Below are positions 34,680 to 42,332 of a stretch of DNA of 62,065 bases, piece by piece. Source of the DNA: Haloferax larsenii JCM 13917 (GTDB lineage: Archaea > Halobacteriota > Halobacteria > Halobacteriales > Haloferacaceae); NCBI RefSeq assembly GCF_000336955.1, contig NZ_AOLI01000015.1, forward strand, positions 1 through 62,065, read 5' to 3'. The stretch's first letter is position 1; each line of letters begins with the position of its first letter. A program made the position numbers and the translations under genes. The notes under the pieces were generated by a model. It ran no database searches. It saw only the letters and a list, made by a program, of their open reading frames with translations, and was not told the DNA's origin.

Positions 34680-34913
34680 ATGACAGAGACGAAACTCGAC
34701 GTTCGTGAGATTCCGCCCGCGAAACGACACCCGAAGATTCACGAGGCGTTCGACGACCTCGAAAGCGGCGACACACTCGTCATCGTCAACGACCACGAGC
34801 CGAAACCGCTGTTCTACGAGATGCAAGCCGAAGTACCGGCGTTCGACGCCGACAACTACGCGACCGAGCGGCGCGGCCCGACCGAGTTCGTCGCGAAGTT
34901 CCCGAAAAAGTAG
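34680..34913 (+). CDS. DUF2249 domain protein
   Basis: The protein has 77 residues. It shows the family signature more fully than its neighbour: LDVREIPPAKRHPKIHEAFDD, then LVIVNDHEPKPLFYEMQ and the end RGPTEFVAKFPKK. The HP..I..AFD motif and DHEPKPL are the conserved core. The NarO-type box directly upstream and adjacent NnrS-like and nar genes imply a job in denitrification, possibly in metal or NO handling; that part is inference. Confidence 0.87.
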   Translation: MTETKLDVREIPPAKRHPKIHEAFDDLESGDTLVIVNDHEPKPLFYEMQAEVPAFDADNYATERRGPTEFVAKFPKK

Positions 34914-35018
34914 TCGTCGGCAGCGGGTCGTCTGTCCAGTAGCAGTCAGGCAGTAGCAGCCACTCCCTGTCGTCTCCATTCGACACCTCCCTTCCTTCGG
35001 GTCACGTTGCGCCGCGTT

Positions 35019-36233
35019 TCACCCGGCACGGCGCGACCCGATTTCCACTAACAGACGCGAGAGCACGTAGCCGTAGCCGCCCGCACCGACGAGTGTGAAG
35101 ACGTTTCCGAGCGTCACGATAGTCTGTTCGTTCAGCACCTGTCCGACCACGGCGACCCCGACGCCGACCGCAAGTGCTCCGATTACGGCACGAGTTGCTC
35201 GTTCGCTCGCACCGCGAAACCGCCCCGCAGACGGCGGAAAGAACTGTACGGCGAACCCGACGATGACGAGTCCGAGGAAGCCGAGCAGATTGAGGTCCCG
35301 GTGCGTCTGAATCGACCCGAGCGGGAACAGCGCGACGTCGAACAGCGACCCGACTGCCATCGTGAGTCCGATGGTGACGCCCGCGACGCCGCACATCGAC
35401 CCGACGAGAATCGCTTCGGACCCAACCCGTCGTTTGTCTGCACGGAGATAGATACTGAAGTAGACCGCGGCAAATCCGACGAACGCGACCGACTCGGCGA
35501 CTGCTCCGGCGACGAATGCCGGGCCACCGCCCAATCCGAACGCGACGAGGCCGGGGCCGACCGCACCGGCGACCAGCACGACGACGGTCGGGACTCTGGG
35601 TGCAGGCACACCCAGAAACCGCGGTGCGAGTCGGACACCGAGCGAGAAGACGAGGAGGACGACGAACCCCGCCGCGAGCAGGTGCGTGATTCGCGGGAGA
35701 TACCCGTCGGTGAGTCCCGGAAGCGCCGACACTCGGGCGAGGAGTTCGTACGACCCGACTGCGAGGTACGCGAACGAAATCGGAATGAAGCGGTTGGCAC
35801 GGCGGTCGACCCACTTGTGTGTTTTCCTGTGCGAACTCGTCCCCGTCTCGTCTCCGAACAGTGGCTCTCGAATCGACCACAGCAGCGCGGCGAGAAATGC
35901 GACGACGCCCGCAACCCAGAAGACTGCGCCAGCGACGCCGACAAACCGGGGCAGGTCGAAGAGCGTCCGTCCTGCGAGCAGTACCGTCCCGCCGAACGAG
36001 AACGCGAGGTGGACTGCCGGGACGCGGTCAGTCGCGAGGACGGTCCCGAAGTACGACGGCACGAGTAGGTAGGCCATCCCGAAGACGACGTGGAAGACGA
36101 AGCCGAACAGGGCCAATGTGACTTCGGCGCGGCGGGGTATGCCGACCACTGCGCCGAGTCGCCAGGCGACGAGAAACGCAGCGCTGAGGACGATAAATCG
36201 GCGTGACCAGCGACTCCGGCCTACCCCCGTCAT
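35019..36233 (-). CDS. NnrS-like multipass membrane protein
   Basis: The protein has 404 residues with about twelve hydrophobic segments. Histidines sit in membrane contexts: FHVVFGMAYLLVPSYFG (about 48), PRITHLLAAGFVVLLVFSLGVRL (about 183) and QTHRDLNLLGFLGLVIVGFAVQFFPP (about 310). This spacing resembles NnrS, a heme/copper membrane protein linked to NO stress. The match is by pattern, not strong identity, so a quinol- or NO-oxidase relative is possible. A NarO-type box lies about 130 bp upstream inside the 3' end of mobA, followed by a TATA-like GATATC (36353-36358). Confidence 0.6.
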   Translation of the reverse strand: MTGVGRSRWSRRFIVLSAAFLVAWRLGAVVGIPRRAEVTLALFGFVFHVVFGMAYLLVPSYFGTVLATDRVPAVHLAFSFGGTVLLAGRTLFDLPRFVGVAGAVFWVAGVVAFLAALLWSIREPLFGDETGTSSHRKTHKWVDRRANRFIPISFAYLAVGSYELLARVSALPGLTDGYLPRITHLLAAGFVVLLVFSLGVRLAPRFLGVPAPRVPTVVVLVAGAVGPGLVAFGLGGGPAFVAGAVAESVAFVGFAAVYFSIYLRADKRRVGSEAILVGSMCGVAGVTIGLTMAVGSLFDVALFPLGSIQTHRDLNLLGFLGLVIVGFAVQFFPPSAGRFRGASERATRAVIGALAVGVGVAVVGQVLNEQTIVTLGNVFTLVGAGGYGYVLSRLLVEIGSRRAG

Positions 36234-36359
36234 AGATATGTCTCGACCATGTTGGTCTCCTGAAAAGAGACGGCGGGCGTCGGTGTCGCGAGATTGGACA
36301 TCGATGGCCGTCGATTGTGACCGACCCCAGCCGATTGGTCATCTGGAAGACGGATATCT

Positions 36360-37007
36360 TCACCGCCGAACATATTCACCGGTTGCGAGTCGCTGGCGGG
36401 CCGCTGCGAGTTCAGCACGCGTGTTTACGTTTACAGCCGACCGCAACACTCCGACGCCGTCAGGTGTTGATTCGGGGGGGACTGTTTCGACCGACAGCTC
36501 GGCGACGAGCGACCGCAGGCTATGTCTGTTGGGGCGGCGCTCACAGTACGCTTCGAGCGCTGCCGTCTCGTAGACTGCGTGTAGCAACTGCGGGTGGCCG
36601 TCTTCGTCGAGCGGAACTGTCACGTCGGCGTCTGTGTCGGCGTGGCGGTCGCACAGCCACGAGACGGCGCGTGCAGACAGAAGCGGCATGTCGCACCCGC
36701 AGAGGAAGAGTGTGGGTGTCGTAACCGCTGGAACTGCTCCGCAGACGCCAGCCAGCGGTCCAGCACACCACTCGGCGTCCTCGACGTACCGGACTGAGTC
36801 TGAGAGCACGCCTTCGACGACCGGCCGCTTTTGGTCTCCTCCGGCAGCGACAACCGGCTTGCGTCCGGTGGCGTCTCGAACCGCCTCAGCGACGCGCTCG
36901 ACGAGTGCTGACTCGCCGAGTGTCGCCGTCGCCTTCAGGCCGTCGCCGAATCGACTGCTCTGTCCGCCAGCGAGGACGACAGCCGTCGTCTCTCTACGCT
37001 GGGTCAT
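36360..37007 (-). CDS. mobA: Molybdenum cofactor guanylyltransferase
   Basis: The protein has 215 residues. The nucleotide-binding start is VVLAGGQSSRFGDGLKATATLG, the hallmark of MobA; LFLCGCDMPLLSARAV carries the metal-binding Asp. MobA attaches GMP to molybdopterin to make bis-MGD, the cofactor needed by NarG, which fits its place at the end of the nar operon. Its ATG overlaps the preceding stop (37004-37007). The last codons contain a NarO-type box for the next gene. Confidence 0.92.
   Translation of the reverse strand: MTQRRETTAVVLAGGQSSRFGDGLKATATLGESALVERVAEAVRDATGRKPVVAAGGDQKRPVVEGVLSDSVRYVEDAEWCAGPLAGVCGAVPAVTTPTLFLCGCDMPLLSARAVSWLCDRHADTDADVTVPLDEDGHPQLLHAVYETAALEAYCERRPNRHSLRSLVAELSVETVPPESTPDGVGVLRSAVNVNTRAELAAARQRLATGEYVRR
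36366..36379 (-). promoter_or_regulatory. NarO-type palindrome inside the mobA 3' end
   Basis: CCGAACATATTCAC (plus strand) lies within the last mobA codons. Read leftward it is followed by GATATC (36353-36358) as a likely TATA, giving a promoter for the NnrS-like gene with a leader of about 90 nt. Confidence 0.55.
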
Positions 37008-37510
37008 CCGTACGATGCGTCGTCGAGCGACATGGATTCGAGGTCGCTCGGGTCCGCGTTCGGTTCCAGCGCGAGCGGTTCGATTTCGGCCACTCCCTTG
37101 ACCGTCCGTGCCCCGTCGATTTTGCCACCGAGGAACCGCGTCGCGTAGGGTTTGTGCTCCGCGAGTGGCTCACCGTTCCGGGCGACTGCGACGATAGCAT
37201 CGAGCGCGGCGACGATATCGACGCACACGGCGTACCCGTCGGTGCTCGTCACTCGCACGTGGGTCGTCTCGGGCGGCGTCTCGACGCGGTCGAGGAGGTC
37301 GGCGAGCAGGACGCCGGTCCACGTTCCCGTCGTGCGCGTCCCGGACGCACACTCGATGGTGCACTCGCGGTCGGTCGTCGGAAACGTCTCGAAGTCTTGG
37401 GGGCCGAGTGTGACCTGGTCGTCGTAGCCGACGATTTCGATGGCGAGTGCGTCTGCGTCCGCAGCGTCGGCCGAGGTCGAATCCGCGTCGGATGTCGTGT
37501 TGTGGGTCAT
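37004..37510 (-). CDS. Small molybdopterin-binding-fold protein (sulfite-oxidase-like)
   Basis: The protein has 168 residues. The segment YDDQVTLGPQDFETFPTT, then TWTGVLLADLLDRVETPPE and ATRFLGGKIDGARTVKGVAEIE, follows the oxidoreductase molybdopterin-binding fold (sulfite oxidase/YedY type), but in a short version. I see no clear Cys Mo ligand at the usual place; C46 and C50 of RECTIECASG lie nearby. It may bind or carry the cofactor rather than catalyse. It sits between mrp and mobA in the nar operon and overlaps mobA by four bases. Confidence 0.7.
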   Translation of the reverse strand: MTHNTTSDADSTSADAADADALAIEIVGYDDQVTLGPQDFETFPTTDRECTIECASGTRTTGTWTGVLLADLLDRVETPPETTHVRVTSTDGYAVCVDIVAALDAIVAVARNGEPLAEHKPYATRFLGGKIDGARTVKGVAEIEPLALEPNADPSDLESMSLDDASYG

Positions 37511-37518
37511 TGCTCCTC

Positions 37519-38799
37519 TTACGGCCTCGTTGCTGTTAACACCCAGTCGTTCGGCGTCTGGCGCTCGACTTCGAATCCGGCTATCTCCTCGGGTCGACGG
37601 TCGGTGAGGCCGCCGAGGAAATCCCTGACTGGCGTCGGGTCGCGGTCGCTGACGAGGGTGAACGTCTCGCCGCTCTCCAGCGAGGTGAACCGCTCGGCGA
37701 CGCGCTCGCGGCGCTTCTCCGGGGCTTCACCTCGAATATCGAGTGCGTCGTTCGGCACGTCGAGGTCCCACGCGGTGGCTGCGGCGTCGGCGACAGCGTC
37801 GGCGAGGTCCTCCATCTCGGGTGCGACGTCGCCGGGTGCTGGTGTCGCCTGGAACCGCGGCGAAAACGGTAGTTCGGCGAGGACGGGTGCGTCGAGGTGT
37901 TCTTCGTGCGAACTCCCCGGGAACATGTCGTGCGTGTCGCCACAGGAGGGGCAGGCGAACTGACCCATGTTGACGACCGCGCCGAGGACCGGAACGCCGT
38001 TGTCTCGGAACAGTTCGATGCTCCGAGCGGTGTCGTCGAGACTCGACTCGAAGGGCGTCGTCACGACTACGACACCGTCCACAGACACCTCTTGGAGCGT
38101 GGTCAAGACCACGTCCCCGGTCCCCGGTGGCAAGTCGACGACGAGCGTGTCGTCGGCCCGCCACGCGGTGGTCGTAAACAGCTCTGTCAGGGCGTCGTGC
38201 GCCATCGCACCGCGCCACGCGAGCGGTGCGCCGTCTTCCATCAGGCCGACGCTCATCACGTCGAGTGACGTCCCCGACTCGGTCGTCTTGACGGGAAGCG
38301 GGCTTCCCTCGTCGTCTGAGTGGATGGGTCCCGAAACGTCCAAGAGCGACGGAACGTTTGGCCCGTGGATGTCGGCGTCGAACAGACCAGTCGGCCGGTC
38401 GGCCGCCAGCGCGCAGGCGAGCGCGGTCGAGACGGTCGATTTCCCGACGCCACCCTTCGCGCTGGCGACGGCGATGATGGTGTCGAACTCAGCGACCCCT
38501 TCGACTGCTCCGTCTGTGGAGGGTGAGACGGGTTCGACGTGGGCGCTCTCGACGGCCGGAACGTCCCGAACCGCCTGCACCATCGCGCGCATGATTCCGG
38601 TCGCGTTCTTGTGGTCGAACTCGGAGACCGCGGCTTCGACGGTGACGCTCGCGTCGTCTACGTCTATGGACTCGACTAATCCCGCCTCGAAGACGTTGAC
38701 GCCGGCGTCCGGGTCGCGGACGGTTCTCAGTGCGGACTCGACGCGGTCTTCGAGTGGCGGGTCGTCAGAATCTGGGTTCGGGTGTCGATTGTTGGTCAT
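37519..38799 (-). CDS. Mrp/NBP35-type Fe-S carrier ATPase fused to a DUF2249-like domain
   Basis: The protein has 426 residues in three parts. Residues 15-90 form a MIP18/DUF59-like domain (LEDRVESALRTVRDPDAGVNV). Residues 105-335 form the Mrp P-loop ATPase: deviant Walker A SAKGGVGKST, LFDADIHGPNVP, and the cluster-binding CxxC in FACPSCGDTHDMF. The last 65 residues (SLESGETFTLVSDRDPTPV to DWVLTATRP) resemble DUF2249. Mrp proteins carry Fe-S clusters to apo-enzymes; here NarG, NarH and NarB are obvious clients. The extra domain links it to the two DUF2249 genes at 34368 and 34680. Confidence 0.88.
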   Translation of the reverse strand: MTNNRHPNPDSDDPPLEDRVESALRTVRDPDAGVNVFEAGLVESIDVDDASVTVEAAVSEFDHKNATGIMRAMVQAVRDVPAVESAHVEPVSPSTDGAVEGVAEFDTIIAVASAKGGVGKSTVSTALACALAADRPTGLFDADIHGPNVPSLLDVSGPIHSDDEGSPLPVKTTESGTSLDVMSVGLMEDGAPLAWRGAMAHDALTELFTTTAWRADDTLVVDLPPGTGDVVLTTLQEVSVDGVVVVTTPFESSLDDTARSIELFRDNGVPVLGAVVNMGQFACPSCGDTHDMFPGSSHEEHLDAPVLAELPFSPRFQATPAPGDVAPEMEDLADAVADAAATAWDLDVPNDALDIRGEAPEKRRERVAERFTSLESGETFTLVSDRDPTPVRDFLGGLTDRRPEEIAGFEVERQTPNDWVLTATRP

Positions 38800-38846
38800 G
38801 GGATGGTTGCTGTGGATTTGGTGTGGCTAGTATCGCGTGTCTGTCG

Positions 38847-39677
38847 TCACAGGTCCGGCGTCCGGTTGAGGTCGTCTTCGCCGGGGAGCGTCCGGTCGGA
38901 TTCGTCGAGCACGCCGGCAAACTGCCGCCGGAAGCTTCCGGAATCGACCTCGCGGGCGCGAACGGCAGTCTCCCTGACGATGCTTTGCTCGTCGTCGGCT
39001 AACTCCGCCAGTGCCTCGTCTGCTCTCTCGTCTTCGATGCCGCCGAGGAGGTGGGCCGCCCACTCTCGAACGCGCTCGCTCGGGTCGTCTGCCGCATCGA
39101 CGAGCACGGACAGCGCACCCTCGCCGCGACATTTGAACAGCGAGACGAGGGCGTTTCGGCGGGCGGCGTGGTGGTCGTCGTCGAGCGCGCGCTCGATTTC
39201 GTCTTCGTGTGCCTCTCTATCGAGTCGGTCGAGCGCGACGACGGCCTCCGCACGGACCCACGGGTCGGGGTCGTCGGTCAATGCGCGTGCTGTCTCTGCC
39301 GCCAGTGAGCCGCCGTGTTTGGCCAGCGCCTCGACGGCGAACTGCCGAACGTCGGCGTCTTCGTCGGTCGTCGCCGCGGCACTCAGGGCGCGCACGATTG
39401 TCTCGTCGCTGTCGCGCTCCGCGAGGGCCAGTGCCGCTCTGCGGCGCTCGACGACGTCGTCGCCGGCGAGCGTCTCGATGAGGTCTGCCACCTCGTCGTC
39501 TTCGACCGGCTCGGTGTCGCTGGCGCCGAGTTCGGCCAGCGACGCCTCGCCGATGGTTATGTCGCGGTCGACCTCGATGTCTTCGAGGCCAGCGGGATTC
39601 TCTCCGAATCCCGGACTGTGTTCTGGGTGCAGTTGCGGGTCTGGCGGTCCGTCTGTCGCTTCTTCTTCGTCTCTCAT
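38847..39677 (-). CDS. HEAT-repeat protein of the nar operon
   Basis: The protein has 276 residues. After an acidic N-terminus (about 1-60), helical repeats of about 30 residues run to the end: VVERRRAALALAERDSDETI, VRQFAVEALAKHGGSLAAE, VRAEAVVALDRLDREAHED and VREWAAHLLGGIEDERADE. This is a HEAT-type solenoid, a protein-interaction scaffold. It overlaps the next gene by four bases. Placement between narJ and mrp suggests it helps assemble the nitrate reductase complex, although no such protein is part of the bacterial system. Confidence 0.82.
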   Translation of the reverse strand: MRDEEEATDGPPDPQLHPEHSPGFGENPAGLEDIEVDRDITIGEASLAELGASDTEPVEDDEVADLIETLAGDDVVERRRAALALAERDSDETIVRALSAAATTDEDADVRQFAVEALAKHGGSLAAETARALTDDPDPWVRAEAVVALDRLDREAHEDEIERALDDDHHAARRNALVSLFKCRGEGALSVLVDAADDPSERVREWAAHLLGGIEDERADEALAELADDEQSIVRETAVRAREVDSGSFRRQFAGVLDESDRTLPGEDDLNRTPDL

Positions 39678-40573
39678 GCAATCTCACCTCGTGATTCGGT
39701 TGCGAGCAGTGCGACGGCGACGAGGACGCCCGCCGCGCTGAGGAGTGTTGCAGGGACACCCGCCACGAGGAGCAGCGCCGCGCCGAGAGCGCGATCCACT
39801 CGTTCATCTCGGAGGCTGAACACGACGCCCGTGACGCCGCCACCGACTGCGAAGGCGACGAGTCCGAGCGGCGCGCCGACGACACCGCCGCCGACGAGCA
39901 GCACCGCGCCCGCAACGTACGGGAGACTCGTCGCCAACGCGAGCGTGACGAGTCCTGCCCCAACGCCAGCGCCGAGACTCGTCAGGTCCCAACCGGTCAC
40001 GACGGGCGCGAGGCCGAGCGCGAGCAGCGTGAGGATGGTCCCCAGCGGGCGGAGCGTCGTGGGTGCAACGCCAACAGTCGCCGCCAGCGAGACGCCCACG
40101 CCGACAATCAGCAGGACCGTCGGTGTGACTCGTCTGATTTCGTCCCAGTCTTCTTCGGTCTTCAGTCGGGCCAGCCGACTCCAGACGACGACGCCCCCGC
40201 CGACAGCGATTCCGACGGCCGCCGGAATCCACGCGGTCGCAGACGCGAGCGAAATCAGGCCGAACCCACCGAGGAACGTCAGCCCGACTCGCTCACTGGC
40301 CGTCTCGGCGGTCGTCGCGAGCAGGAACCCCGCAAGTGCTGGGCCGAGGATGGCAAACGGGTACCAGAGCGCGACGAACTCGGGGACTCCTGCGGGAAGC
40401 CCTGCAGGCGTGTTGTGCGCGACTCGATACAGCGTCGTCGCGGCCACTGGGAGGAGTCCGAGCACGCCAGCGACCGCCCGCGTCGATTTTGGCGTGGCTC
40501 GTTCGACACGGTTCGCTGTCGCCGCGACGAGACCCGTCGGCTTCGCGGCGTCTTCGACTCGGCTGCCGCTCAC
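39674..40573 (-). CDS. Conserved multipass membrane protein of the nar operon
   Basis: The protein has 299 residues with about eight hydrophobic segments rich in Val, Ala, Gly and Leu (for example AVAGVLGLLPVAATTLYRVAH and LTFLGGFGLISLASATAWI). No His pair, CxxC or transporter motif stands out. Its start overlaps the narJ stop and its stop overlaps the HEAT-protein start (both ATGA), so the three are made together. Function unknown. Confidence 0.72.
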   Translation of the reverse strand: MSGSRVEDAAKPTGLVAATANRVERATPKSTRAVAGVLGLLPVAATTLYRVAHNTPAGLPAGVPEFVALWYPFAILGPALAGFLLATTAETASERVGLTFLGGFGLISLASATAWIPAAVGIAVGGGVVVWSRLARLKTEEDWDEIRRVTPTVLLIVGVGVSLAATVGVAPTTLRPLGTILTLLALGLAPVVTGWDLTSLGAGVGAGLVTLALATSLPYVAGAVLLVGGGVVGAPLGLVAFAVGGGVTGVVFSLRDERVDRALGAALLLVAGVPATLLSAAGVLVAVALLATESRGEIA

Positions 40574-41307
40574 GGGTCGCCACCTCCTTCGAATCGGTCG
40601 GCGAGGTCCTGTTGGTCGGCGGTGACGAACCGGTCGAGGAACGCGGCCAGTTCGCTGTAGAGACCGTCGACCGACAGTTCGGCCATCCGGTCTGCGAGGC
40701 CGCCAGCGACGACGTGGAGATGTCGGTCGTGGAGGTCGAGTCGCGCGCGAGCGACATCCTCGGAACCCGAGGATTCGAGCCGCGCGAGGTAGCCCGCGAA
40801 CTCCAGTTGATACGGGAGGTAGTCGTGGTTATCCCGCGCCGACTGGTCGATTTCGAGCCCGAAGTACTCGTACGCCCGGGCCAAATCGAGGTTTACGTCG
40901 TTCCACGCCGCCTCCGGCCGGTAGGACGTCTCGTACAGCGAGATTTGCGGGCCTTCGCTATTCAGCGAGCCGTCGGTTCGGTCGGTGTACTCCGCGTAGC
41001 CGACGGTGAACAGGTCGTTGAACCGCGCACAGAGTGTGTCGTGGTCCGCTTCGACCGTCAGGTCCGGCGGTGCGATGTCTAGGCCGGTCGCATCCAGCAG
41101 GTCGCGAACGGTCGCATCTACGTCGCCGGATTCGAGCTGAGCGTAGACCGACTCGTCGGGTTCGTCGAGGAGCGTCGCCAAGACTGTGTACATCCCGGCC
41201 CGAGCGACGGTCTGCTGGTCGATTCCTTGGGGGTCGAACTGCTCGTTAGCCACGGGCTGTGCGTCGGTTCCGGCCGCGTCGTCGTGTGAATCTGGTGTTG
41301 TCGTCAT
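40570..41307 (-). CDS. narJ: NarJ/TorD-family chaperone for nitrate reductase assembly
   Basis: The protein has 245 residues. The all-helical core (about 35-235) contains RAGMYTVLATLLDEPDESVY, LYETSYRPEAAWN and YEYFGLEIDQSARDNHDYLPYQLEF. The last two match the conserved E(x)SxY and H(x)PxELxxM-type region of the TorD/DmsD/NarJ chaperones. These proteins hold apo-NarG until the molybdenum cofactor is inserted and before Tat export. It lies after the heme subunit gene and before the membrane/HEAT pair. Confidence 0.88.
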   Translation of the reverse strand: MTTTPDSHDDAAGTDAQPVANEQFDPQGIDQQTVARAGMYTVLATLLDEPDESVYAQLESGDVDATVRDLLDATGLDIAPPDLTVEADHDTLCARFNDLFTVGYAEYTDRTDGSLNSEGPQISLYETSYRPEAAWNDVNLDLARAYEYFGLEIDQSARDNHDYLPYQLEFAGYLARLESSGSEDVARARLDLHDRHLHVVAGGLADRMAELSVDGLYSELAAFLDRFVTADQQDLADRFEGGGDP

Positions 41308-41317
41308 CGGTCTCTCC

Positions 41318-42142
41318 TCAGTTTTTCTGGACCGCTTTGACCGTCACCAGCGCGACGCCGACGATGGCGAGTCCGGCGATAGTCCACAGAATCGACTCGT
41401 ACGGCGGTCCCTGCGGTCCGGGACCGAACGGGAAGTGATACCACTCGCTGACGGACTTCCGCCCCGACCGTTCCATCTCCGAGCCGTTCCACACCGCGAA
41501 CGCGACGTCCACGTTGTTTTCGACGGCGAACGGGGTTCGGTTCTCGGCGCTCGATTCGAGTTCGCGCGACATGACGACCGTCCAGCGGCCGTCGTCGTAG
41601 GTCGTCTCCGTCTCGACGGCCGACTCTTCGAACTTGGTCGTCGTTCCGGGGCCGCCAGCGAGGAGTTCCTCGGTCTTGCCGTCGGCGCTCCAGTACCAGA
41701 CGTTCACGAGGTTGCGGTCGCTCCCCATCGAAATCGGGGGGCGCGCGCTGGTGTTGACCGGGACTTGCACGGCGAGCGCGTCGGCGAATCGCCGCGGCCC
41801 CGAGACGTTGCGGTCGGCGGTTCCGTCAGCCCACGAGAGCCGGAGGTACAGTCGTTTCTCGGTCCGGGCGGACTGGACGCGAATCGATTCGACGGAGGTC
41901 TCGCTGGCGTTCGGGACGCTACTGGGTGCACTGGCCATCGGGACGCCGACTGCCGGGACTGTGTCCCACGCCTCGCTGGTCGGGTCCTGTGGCTGTGCGT
42001 CGGCCGAAACCGACTCGACCGGAATCTGGTTGGCTGGCCGGGCCGACACCATCGCCGGACCGACCGATGCCGCGAGCAGCACGAAGCAGACGATGATAGT
42101 GGCTGCGGTCGCGGCTGTCCGCATTCCACCTCGCTTACTCAT
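41318..42142 (-). CDS. Heme-binding gamma-like subunit (ethylbenzene-dehydrogenase-type heme b domain)
   Basis: 274 residues from the ATG at 42142 (MSKRGGMRTAATAAT). Signal or anchor AATIIVCFVLLAASVGPAMVSA is followed by a beta-rich outer domain: VESIRVQSARTEKRLYLRLSW, FADALAVQVPV, VNVWYWSADGK and WTVVMSREL. This layout matches heme b-binding gamma subunits of the DMSO reductase family, where Met and Lys/His ligate heme; PISMGSD may contribute the Met. A C-terminal membrane helix (TIAGLAIVGVALVTV) anchors it. It likely links membrane electron carriers to NarGH on the outside. Confidence 0.8.
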   Translation of the reverse strand: MSKRGGMRTAATAATIIVCFVLLAASVGPAMVSARPANQIPVESVSADAQPQDPTSEAWDTVPAVGVPMASAPSSVPNASETSVESIRVQSARTEKRLYLRLSWADGTADRNVSGPRRFADALAVQVPVNTSARPPISMGSDRNLVNVWYWSADGKTEELLAGGPGTTTKFEESAVETETTYDDGRWTVVMSRELESSAENRTPFAVENNVDVAFAVWNGSEMERSGRKSVSEWYHFPFGPGPQGPPYESILWTIAGLAIVGVALVTVKAVQKN

Positions 42143-42332
42143 CGTCAAACACCTCCAGAGCAAGCTCTGGCGAGCTCGATGATTCGACGCTCTGCTCGCG
42201 GGCCCAGCCCGCTCGCATTTTTGAGCCGCGAAGCGGCTCACCTCGCTCAGGCATCGTCAAACACCGCTGAGACAGGAGTCTCAGCGAGCTCGATGATTCG
42301 ACGCTCCACTTACTCATCGTCAAACACCTCCA
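42134..42332. repeat. Hairpin-rich repeat element inserted between narH and the heme-subunit gene
   Basis: A 24-bp direct repeat beginning CTTACTCATCGTCAAACA occurs at 42134-42157 and 42309-42332, exactly 175 bp apart. It covers the narH stop and the start of the next gene. Between the copies lie four perfect stem-loops: 42155-42170 (CCAGAGC stem), 42198-42212 (GCGGGC), 42222-42240 (TGAGCCGC with GAA loop) and 42265-42286 (CGCTGAGAC with AGGA loop). CGAGCTCGATGATTCGACGCTC-like 22-mers follow the first and last stems (42171-42192, 42285-42306). A 60-codon frame crosses the element and re-creates the narH C-terminal residues LEVFDDE. Confidence 0.85.

Noticed and set aside
37914..37928. CGGGAACATGTCGTG inside mrp
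   Set aside because: Arms do not match, and the sequence encodes the conserved HDMFPG region next to the CxxC.
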